Shown piece by piece: positions 53,023 to 58,878 of a stretch of 58,878 nt of DNA; within the stretch, counting starts at the first letter, position 1, and each line of letters opens with the position of its first letter. Made by a program: the position numbers and the translations under genes. Below the pieces are notes generated by a model. It saw only the letters and a list, made by a program, of their open reading frames with translations, ran no database searches and was not told the origin of the DNA. Location: contig JBKCHQ010000174.1 in assembly GCA_046302715.1 (NCBI GenBank), positions 1 to 58,878 of the forward strand, written 5' to 3'. This stretch comes from CAMCXT01 sp046302715. GTDB taxonomy: Bacteria; Bacteroidota; Bacteroidia; M30B66.

Positions 53023-54663
53023 TTAGCGAACAATATTTAGCTTAAACATCGTTTTGCCGGTGTTAACCAAGTACAGTCCTGCGGGTTCATTTTCTAGATT
53101 AATCACAAATTCTCCGGATCCGTTTACAGGTATTGAAGCTACAACTCTACCACTTAGGTTGATAATTTTAAGCTCCTTACACAACAGATCAGTATTGTAC
53201 CAGCGGAAAACGCCTGTTGATGGATTTGGGAAAACGATGATGTTATCAGGATTTAAGGACTGGCTTGTGGTTGGGCTAATGGAATACGAAAATTTATTGA
53301 TTGTCCATGCGCTGCTGTCATTAACCGATCCCAAGTTATTGGAATAGAATACCTGATTGCCTGCATATACCAGGCTTTGTGGTAAGGTTTCGAGGTTTTC
53401 AGGGACATAAAGCGTACTGTTTACTGATCCATCAGGAGTTAGTACCGAATAAAATGCCCCGGCATTTACATTGGCATTCGCTGCAGATACAATGATATTA
53501 CCCAATTCGTCGGACGCAATCTTACCGCTGTAAAAATTGTCTTCGGTATCGGCCTGAGACACCCCATCGGTCAAATAGTCCCATTGATAAACCCCGTCAG
53601 CACCAAATTTTAATAGCAAGGGTCTGATTTGGATAACACTTCCCGAGGCTATTCGTTGCGAAATTGGCGTGTTTGTCTCCAGCGCGATGCCTCCACCTCC
53701 TTGCGATAAAAGTCTGTCGAAATACACCAGAACATTATCGTTTGCATCGATATGCAAATCAGACATGGCGTACGAATAATCATTTACCCAGTCAAGTTCT
53801 TTTATCGCGTGCCAAATTTCATTGCCATCAGTATCAATTCGGAACAGATGCAAATCAACATCTGTAAAGGTGTTGTAATCCTTAAAATATGCGGCAAACA
53901 GGAAGTCGCCATTTGAGAATCGTATCGGGGCGAAAAAATTTCCTTCCCCGGTATAGCCCGGAACGTGATGTACAATTTCCCAGCGTTGGTTAAAGTTTGC
54001 ATCAAAAGACACAAGTCTTATTGTGTCGAGCGTTTCGGCGTTTGCATACACATTCCCATTTTCATCTGTAGCTATTCGGTAGGTTTCAAAGTTTTGAATC
54101 CCAATATCTTTGCTAAGCAACAACTCCCCATCCAGCGAAAAACGGTACAAGTATGGTGTAGGTTGGCCGGTTAGCGGAGAATCTTCGCGCCCCGATAAAA
54201 TAAGTTCAGACTCACTGTTAGAAAATACCGCATCAATAAATCCAATGTCGCCAGATAGCAAGACATAGTTGTTGGAAAATTGCAGCGAACCATCAGCGTT
54301 TATTCGGGTAATAAAGCCGGCGCCATTGGGCGAAGCGGCCTGTGCACCAGCCTGAAAGGCCATCCCATCGGATCGTATTGCAACTGCTGTAGGATTCACA
54401 AAAGAACAATTCGTGCAAAAATTGGTTTGTTCATGTTCAAAATTCCAAACCGTTTCACCTGTGTAATTTACTTTCCAGCCTTGCTGAAGACCATTCGACT
54501 GGTCCCAGTTAAACACAGAGATTCCATCCTGAAGCAAGCGTATTTCGCTCTTATACAATGGACTGAAATAGGGCGTTGTGGCCGACCATTCTTGGGTTAT
54601 CTGAGCCTTTAACGAAGAATAAATAAGTACTGCAATACTCAAAAAAAGTTTGGTGCATTTCAT
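53023..54663 (-). CDS. T9SS type A sorting-domain secreted protein
   Basis: The product is 546 residues. The signal peptide ends near SSLKAQ. The body (about 25-460) is a repeat-like beta-propeller pattern with short strands (DSPLTGQPTPYLYRFSLDG, DENGNVYANAETLD, DELGNIIVSAANAN), like PQQ/SBBP-type propellers. The last 75 residues are a type A T9SS sorting domain: NIIVFPNPSTGVFRW, ELKIINLSGRVVASI and AGLYLVNTGKTMFKLNIVR. It should be secreted across the outer membrane and possibly attached to the surface. Substrate or partner is unknown. It is transcribed alone, divergent from the isomerase operon. Confidence 0.88.
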   Translation of the reverse strand: MKCTKLFLSIAVLIYSSLKAQITQEWSATTPYFSPLYKSEIRLLQDGISVFNWDQSNGLQQGWKVNYTGETVWNFEHEQTNFCTNCSFVNPTAVAIRSDGMAFQAGAQAASPNGAGFITRINADGSLQFSNNYVLLSGDIGFIDAVFSNSESELILSGREDSPLTGQPTPYLYRFSLDGELLLSKDIGIQNFETYRIATDENGNVYANAETLDTIRLVSFDANFNQRWEIVHHVPGYTGEGNFFAPIRFSNGDFLFAAYFKDYNTFTDVDLHLFRIDTDGNEIWHAIKELDWVNDYSYAMSDLHIDANDNVLVYFDRLLSQGGGGIALETNTPISQRIASGSVIQIRPLLLKFGADGVYQWDYLTDGVSQADTEDNFYSGKIASDELGNIIVSAANANVNAGAFYSVLTPDGSVNSTLYVPENLETLPQSLVYAGNQVFYSNNLGSVNDSSAWTINKFSYSISPTTSQSLNPDNIIVFPNPSTGVFRWYNTDLLCKELKIINLSGRVVASIPVNGSGEFVINLENEPAGLYLVNTGKTMFKLNIVR

Positions 54664-54687
54664 AATATTTGTATTTAATCAATAGTG

Positions 54688-54695
54688 CAAAATTA
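54688..54695 (-). promoter_or_regulatory. Possible -7 promoter box for the T9SS cargo gene
   Basis: Minus strand TAATTTTG matches TAnnTTTG, 24 nt before the ATG at 54663. The -33 region gives no clear TTTG at 18 nt. Confidence 0.42.
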
Positions 54696-54780
54696 TGTGC
54701 TGGTTGGGTATCTTGTATCCCTATTTCTAGTGATGTTTAAAATTGAGATTGATTTGGAAACAATAATTGGTGTAACCACG

Positions 54781-54788
54781 TATTTTTG
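54781..54788 (+). promoter_or_regulatory. Possible -7 promoter box for the isomerase-lipB operon
   Basis: TATTTTTG matches TAnnTTTG. The predicted start near 54793 lies 20 nt before the ATG at 54813 and downstream of an in-frame TTG (54786-54788), so it argues against the TTG as the start codon. Confidence 0.42.
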
Positions 54789-54812
54789 CCCGACCATTTT
54801 GAAATTTCTCCC

Positions 54813-55802
54813 ATGCAAATGCTTTCACTAATAGAAGCTTTCCCGCAACAACTTTCAGAAGCCATTGAAATAGCGCGGAATAGCTCCTTGCGAGATTTAC
54901 ATTCTATTCCCCATCAGGTAGTCATTTCTGGTCTGGGAGGATCGGGAATTGGTGGAACCATTGTTGCCGAGTACGTAGCCCACGAAGGGAAGATACCGGT
55001 GTATGTGTGCAAAGAATACCATTTGCCCGCCTGGGTTAATGAACATTCGCTTGTTATTTTGTCATCTTACTCGGGTGATACCGAAGAAACGCTTTCAACC
55101 TTTCAACAGGCAGTTGAACGAAAGGCACAGATAATTTGCATCAGCTCGGGCGGAGCCATTTCGAAACGGGCCAAAGAACAAGGCTTCGATTTGATTCAGA
55201 TACCGGGCGGTAATCCACCGCGCGCTTGCCTGGGCTACTCGCTCGTGCAGTTGCTCGGAATTTTTGAGCGCTACGGATGGATTGAGAATGCGCTGCAATC
55301 AGTTGAAAACGCCCGCAAACATATGGTCGAAAAAACGGTTTCATACCAGCGCGAAGCCGAGGCTATTGCCAAAGCCATTGCGTATTCGACCCCAGTAATT
55401 TATACTTGTGCTGGATACGAAGGCATCGCCATCCGTTTCCGCCAGCAGCTCAACGAAAACTCCAAAATGCTCTGCTGGCATCATGTAATTCCCGAAATGA
55501 ACCACAACGAACTGGTGGGATGGGCCGATAAAAACCCTAAAATAGCGGCGTTGTTTTTCCGCAACGACGATGATTTTTACCGCAGCGCTAAACGCATGGA
55601 CATTTGTCTCACCATTATATCATCCAAGGCCGGAAAATTCCTCGAAATTAATTCGGAGGGCAACAACCGTCTGGAGCGCATGCTTTACTGGATTCATCTC
55701 GGCGACTGGATTTCATGGTTCGCCTCTGTTGAACGCAGCGTTGATGCTATGGAAATAAACGTCATCAACCGATTGAAATCCGAACTTGCCAATTTGCAAT
55801 GA
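54813..55802 (+). CDS. Bifunctional phosphoglucose/phosphomannose isomerase
   Basis: The product is 329 residues from the ATG at 54813; the in-frame TTG at 54786 lies in the promoter box. It contains two SIS domains: the first with VISGLGGSGIGGTIVAEY and ILSSYSGDTEETLS, the second ending with IPEMNHNELVGW, which holds catalytic residues typical of the family. It interconverts fructose-6-phosphate with glucose-6-phosphate and mannose-6-phosphate, supplying central metabolism and sugar nucleotides. Its stop overlaps lipB by 4 nt (ATGA). Confidence 0.92.
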   Translation: MQMLSLIEAFPQQLSEAIEIARNSSLRDLHSIPHQVVISGLGGSGIGGTIVAEYVAHEGKIPVYVCKEYHLPAWVNEHSLVILSSYSGDTEETLSTFQQAVERKAQIICISSGGAISKRAKEQGFDLIQIPGGNPPRACLGYSLVQLLGIFERYGWIENALQSVENARKHMVEKTVSYQREAEAIAKAIAYSTPVIYTCAGYEGIAIRFRQQLNENSKMLCWHHVIPEMNHNELVGWADKNPKIAALFFRNDDDFYRSAKRMDICLTIISSKAGKFLEINSEGNNRLERMLYWIHLGDWISWFASVERSVDAMEINVINRLKSELANLQ

Positions 55803-56515
55803 CCTACGGAAATCCGAACAGGGATGTAAAACTCATCCGTTTAGGCTTAGCCGATTATCAAAAAACATGGGATTTTCAGCAGCAACTGTTCGACGAAATT
55901 GTTGAAGTAAAACTCCAGAACCGAAACAGCGTCGAACAAAAACCAACACCCAATTACCTCATTACCTGCGAACATCCCTTGGTATATACGCTGGGAAAAA
56001 GTGGTTCAGAAGAACATCTGTTGCTCGACGAACAGGCACTGGCCTCTATTAATGCTTCGTTTTATAAGATAAACCGAGGCGGCGATATCACCCATCACGG
56101 CCCGGGCCAATTGGTGGTGTATCCGGTGCTTGATCTTGAAAATTTCTTCACCGATATCCACTTGTATTTGCGCCAACTCGAAGAGGCCGTAATTCTCACA
56201 CTTTCGCGATTTGGAATTACTGCCGAACGCTACGAAGGATTCACCGGTGTTTGGATTGACAGCGACAAACCTACGGCCCGTAAAATTTGCGCTATGGGCG
56301 TAAAATGCGGGCGTTGGGTAACTATGCACGGGCTGGCATTGAATGTTTCGAACGATTTGTCGTTTTTCAATCATATAATTCCATGTGGCATTACCGACAA
56401 AGCAGTAAGCAGTATAGAAAAGGAATGCCCCGCCAATATACCCGGCAGCCTAGAAGTAGAACAAGCGTTAATACATAACATTAGTCAATTATTTGGGATG
56501 AATATCATGTATTGA
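55799..56515 (+). CDS. lipB: Lipoyl(octanoyl) transferase
   Basis: The product is 238 residues. Family motifs are clear: RGGDITHHGPGQLVVYPV near residue 91, the Lys in KICAMGVKCGRWVTMHG near 162, and the catalytic Cys in FNHIIPCGITDKAVSS near 199. It moves octanoate from acyl carrier protein to lipoyl domains of 2-oxoacid dehydrogenases. The start overlaps the isomerase stop by 4 nt, so the two are co-translated; there is no obvious metabolic link. Confidence 0.95.
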   Translation: MTYGNPNRDVKLIRLGLADYQKTWDFQQQLFDEIVEVKLQNRNSVEQKPTPNYLITCEHPLVYTLGKSGSEEHLLLDEQALASINASFYKINRGGDITHHGPGQLVVYPVLDLENFFTDIHLYLRQLEEAVILTLSRFGITAERYEGFTGVWIDSDKPTARKICAMGVKCGRWVTMHGLALNVSNDLSFFNHIIPCGITDKAVSSIEKECPANIPGSLEVEQALIHNISQLFGMNIMY

Positions 56516-56561
56516 ATTTAAGTGGCATAAGGTTTGATTTTCGGTCTCGAAATTCAACACT

Positions 56562-57365
56562 ATGAAACGGCGCATATTTCAATTACTGATGGCGCTTACA
56601 CTAAGCACATCGGTGGATTCGCAGAGTTTAATGCCATACAAGGCTTTTAAAAGAGGCGAATATTTAAACTACAGTGTTCGATATGGTTTTGTTGAGGCCG
56701 GAGAGGCTTCGATTCGTGTAACCGAAGATAATTTGAAGTTTGCCGACCGGTCTACATTTCACGTAGTAGGAACAGGCAAGTCAGCCGGGACCTTCGATTG
56801 GTTCTTTAAAGTGCGTGATCGCTATGAATCGTATGTGGATGAAAATACTCTCCTGCCCGAATTTTTTATTCGACATGTAGATGAAGGTGGATTTATAATC
56901 AATCAGAAATATCGGTTTTATCAAAACAACAAAAATGTACGGGCCAGTCGTGACGGTACGGATAAACCCCGCAACATTAAGGACAAGTATTTTAATGTGC
57001 CAGCCAAAACGCACGACATATTATCGGCCTTTTATTTTGCCCGTAATGCAGATTTTGGAGCCATCGAGGCGGGCAAAGTACTTAATGTAGTTACTTTTTT
57101 TGATGAGGAATTGTTCCCCATGCAGCTTAAAATTATTGGTAAAGAAGTTATTAAAACTGATGCTGGTAAAATACGATGCATCAAATTAAGGCCCTTGCTG
57201 CAAAAAGGACGCGTTTTTAAAGAAGAGGAAGATCTTACCGTTTGGGTAAGCGACGATCGCAACCGCATACCTGTTCGTTTGCAGGCCGAGGTGCTAGTGG
57301 GTTCCATAAAAATGGATCTTAAGAACTACGAAAACTTGGCCCATCCGCTTGCATTTTCGAAATAA
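56562..57365 (+). CDS. Secreted DUF3108-domain protein
   Basis: The product is 267 residues. The signal peptide ends near VDSQS. The mature part carries the DUF3108 pattern (YKAFKRGEYLNYSVRYGFVEAGEASI, split over strands; SAGTFDWFFKVRDRYESYVD; HDILSAFYFARN; DRNRIPVRLQAEVLVGSIK). The fold is a periplasmic beta-barrel-like lipid or polymer-binding domain in some relatives; its activity is not known. It ends 30 nt before a strong terminator. Confidence 0.85.
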   Translation: MKRRIFQLLMALTLSTSVDSQSLMPYKAFKRGEYLNYSVRYGFVEAGEASIRVTEDNLKFADRSTFHVVGTGKSAGTFDWFFKVRDRYESYVDENTLLPEFFIRHVDEGGFIINQKYRFYQNNKNVRASRDGTDKPRNIKDKYFNVPAKTHDILSAFYFARNADFGAIEAGKVLNVVTFFDEELFPMQLKIIGKEVIKTDAGKIRCIKLRPLLQKGRVFKEEEDLTVWVSDDRNRIPVRLQAEVLVGSIKMDLKNYENLAHPLAFSK

Positions 57366-57380
57366 AATTCCAAACTTAAG

Positions 57381-57410
57381 TTTGTTTCTATACATGCCGG
57401 AGTAATTTTG
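57381..57410 (+). promoter_or_regulatory. Promoter whose -7 box forms the loop of a terminator
   Basis: TTTG (57381-57384), an 18-nt spacer, then TAATTTTG (57403-57410), a full match to the TTTG / TAnnTTTG pattern. The -7 box is exactly the loop of the terminator hairpin at 57396-57417. The transcript start would be near 57416, about 8 nt before the ATG at 57424. Confidence 0.55.
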
Positions 57411-57423
57411 CTCCGGCTTTTTT
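57396..57423 (+). terminator. Rho-independent terminator of the isomerase-lipB-DUF3108 unit
   Basis: GCCGGAG / CTCCGGC (7 bp, GC-rich) with an 8-nt loop is followed directly by six T (57418-57423). The T run touches the ATG of the next gene at 57424, so this gene has no room for a Shine-Dalgarno sequence outside the hairpin. Confidence 0.88.
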
Positions 57424-58809
57424 ATGAATTTGAAATTAATCGTATTGCTTTTTCTCTGTTTTGGAGCCTATACGGTACAAGCGCAGCATAGCCATGGCGG
57501 TGTTCATGCAAATAATGCAGCACATCGTGCTTTTAATAACGCCTTGTTAAAAGGCAATCACCAAAAGGCTGCAGCAATCTTGAGAAGAAGACTTTACCGC
57601 TACGATCGGCGCAAATTACTTACGGGCGATTTTGATAAGTCTGCATTTGCTGTAGCTAAAACATTAGAATGGCTGAGTATGCAACCCAATGTTAAGCAAA
57701 TAGTTGCAGATACTTGCGGGGTTCACATTTGCATTTGGCCCGGATGGGTCGATTATAGTATTATTGCGAAAAGCGATACCGGATGGGTAGAATACGGCTA
57801 TACGGTGCAGTTGGGCCGCACTCATCGAATCGGTTATTGGGCGGGCAGCTGGTGGCGGCATCGGCCTAAGTTTTTGTATTTCAAACCTGAACAGGGTCGT
57901 TTAGCTTCATTTTTAAACAATTGTAAAGTTGAAGAAGACAATAATCGAAGAGCGCTTAATGATAATCGTTTACGTTTTAATGCCGATCACGGACGCTTAA
58001 ATTGGTCGGTAAACGATGCCCCTAAATTTGAGGACTCCGAGCATAATACGCTCCGTTTTAAGCTTGAACTCGAAAACCTGAGTACAGATACACTTAGACT
58101 GGCCTATCCTATACATCAAAATGCCGGTAAAAAACTAGTTTACCTAAAGTTTCACGACGCGATTAAGCCTCAGAGCTTTGTAGAGCTCCGCAACATCGAA
58201 CTTATCCTCAACGAAGATTTAAAAGGGCCCGACACCTTAGTTCTTGCTCCGGGCGAGCGGTTTAGCCAATGGCATAGCTTTAATGATGAAATAAATGCCG
58301 ATGGCAATTTGCTGGCATCACATAAAATACATGAACTACCGACCGGGAAATACCGCATTCAGATTATTTACAACCCACCCGAATCTAGCGCCGGTGATTC
58401 CACCCTGTGGAGGCCATCCTATGATAGTATTTCTGCATGGCTGCCTTATATATGGCAGTACAATAAACCTGAAATACCCGACACGTTTAGCATTACAGGT
58501 GAGGTTACTGACGGCCCTTCTGAGTATGAAACTGAATACGATTTTAAAGGCGAGTACATTAGCAGAATAAAAATTTTAGCATCGGAAGATATTTCAAGTA
58601 TTAATATTGGCGATACCATTGCATGGAAATTCAAAGCCGAAAGCAGGCTGCAAAACACAGGTCGGCCACTTTCTCTGGAAAAATTTCAAATTACGGGAAA
58701 CAAAATTTGCCTCGTCATCGACCGCAATTATCCCGGGCAAGCACTTAGAAACAAAGGCTATAAGCTTTTTGCCATTTTCAAGAACGATGTAAAGCTGCGC
58801 CCTGATTAG
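57424..58809 (+). CDS. Secreted protein of unknown function
   Basis: The product is 461 residues. The signal peptide (MNLKLIVLLFLCFG to TVQAQ) is followed by a His-rich stretch (HSHGGVHANNAAHRAF) and a helical segment with KGNHQKAAAILRRRLYRY. Residues about 85-160 hold many Trp and Tyr (IWPGWVDYSI, GWVEYGYTV, YWAGSWWRHRPKFLYF). Two beta-sandwich-like parts follow (about 200-330 and 360-455; TLRFKLELENLSTDTLRL, PTGKYRIQIIYNPPE). No named family is recognised. No T9SS tail is visible. The ATG abuts the upstream terminator. Confidence 0.72.
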   Translation: MNLKLIVLLFLCFGAYTVQAQHSHGGVHANNAAHRAFNNALLKGNHQKAAAILRRRLYRYDRRKLLTGDFDKSAFAVAKTLEWLSMQPNVKQIVADTCGVHICIWPGWVDYSIIAKSDTGWVEYGYTVQLGRTHRIGYWAGSWWRHRPKFLYFKPEQGRLASFLNNCKVEEDNNRRALNDNRLRFNADHGRLNWSVNDAPKFEDSEHNTLRFKLELENLSTDTLRLAYPIHQNAGKKLVYLKFHDAIKPQSFVELRNIELILNEDLKGPDTLVLAPGERFSQWHSFNDEINADGNLLASHKIHELPTGKYRIQIIYNPPESSAGDSTLWRPSYDSISAWLPYIWQYNKPEIPDTFSITGEVTDGPSEYETEYDFKGEYISRIKILASEDISSINIGDTIAWKFKAESRLQNTGRPLSLEKFQITGNKICLVIDRNYPGQALRNKGYKLFAIFKNDVKLRPD

Positions 58810-58878
58810 CAATCAACCTCTATCCATTAAGAGATAAATATTCGTTTTGTAATTCCGATTTTGGGAGACAATGACCTA

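Noticed and set aside
1..58878. tRNA, rRNA, CRISPR arrays, insertion sequences, prophage or toxin-antitoxin loci
   Set aside because: Intergenic gaps are short and none holds a cloverleaf, direct-repeat array, transposase or integrase. The YwqK-like protein is exported and has no toxin beside it.

Overview
The window is a stretch of ordinary chromosome from a member of the Bacteroidota, most likely a free-living relative of the Flavobacteriales, Sphingobacteriales or Chitinophagales. Pointers are a MurF-Alr fusion gene, a Rho factor with a long disordered insert, a type IX secretion (T9SS) C-terminal sorting tail, a GEVED/Ig-repeat adhesin, a LamG/LTD surface protein, an F1Fo cluster atpBEFHAG without atpDC, and several TTTG-N18-TAnnTTTG promoter matches. 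Shine-Dalgarno sequences are mostly weak. I see no phage, insertion sequence, CRISPR array, tRNA or rRNA. About 47 protein genes fill almost all of the window.

1-8.2 kb: the start of a large secreted repeat adhesin (minus, running off the left edge), exonuclease VII (xseB-xseA) and, on plus, two overlapping secreted amidohydrolase genes carrying three barrel modules, of which only one keeps its metal ligands. 8.2-18.3 kb: a membrane-anchored coiled-coil protein and a small partner (plus), then a long minus run: DsbD, an S41 processing protease, dCMP deaminase, a split membrane Fe-S redox pair, an MCE/MlaD-like lipid-transfer protein and a periplasmic amidase. 18.3-28.5 kb: envelope genes: LptD (plus), a J-domain membrane protein (minus), an LpxD-like acyltransferase and a SpoIIE-type phosphatase (plus), then a minus Wzy/ligase, Wzz, Wzx and DUF4293 group.

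28.7-39.1 kb: rho and a DUF4199-like membrane protein, a secreted YwqK/MORN protein with a Cys-rich tail, a small AT-rich islet with an XRE regulator and a lipoprotein, aspartate-semialdehyde dehydrogenase, an LTD surface protein and an orphan GAF histidine kinase. 39.1-46.5 kb: Lon, RsmI, a disordered conserved protein, and a divergent thymidine kinase plus MurF-Alr. 46.6-52.8 kb: an SPFH/prohibitin lipoprotein and the atpBEFHAG operon. 53.0-58.8 kb: a T9SS cargo protein (minus), then phosphoglucose/phosphomannose isomerase, lipB, a DUF3108 protein and an unrecognised secreted protein (plus).

The shared theme is the cell envelope: LPS export (LptD, LpxD-like), lipid transport (MCE), disulfide chemistry (DsbD), peptidoglycan (amidase, MurF-Alr), polysaccharide assembly (Wzx/Wzz/Wzy) and surface cargo. 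I did not find a clearly new multi-gene system. The most unusual signals are regulatory: a strong hairpin directly after atpE inside the ATP synthase operon, a promoter box sitting in the loop of a terminator just before the last gene, and several promoters placed so close to start codons that near-leaderless mRNAs are predicted.
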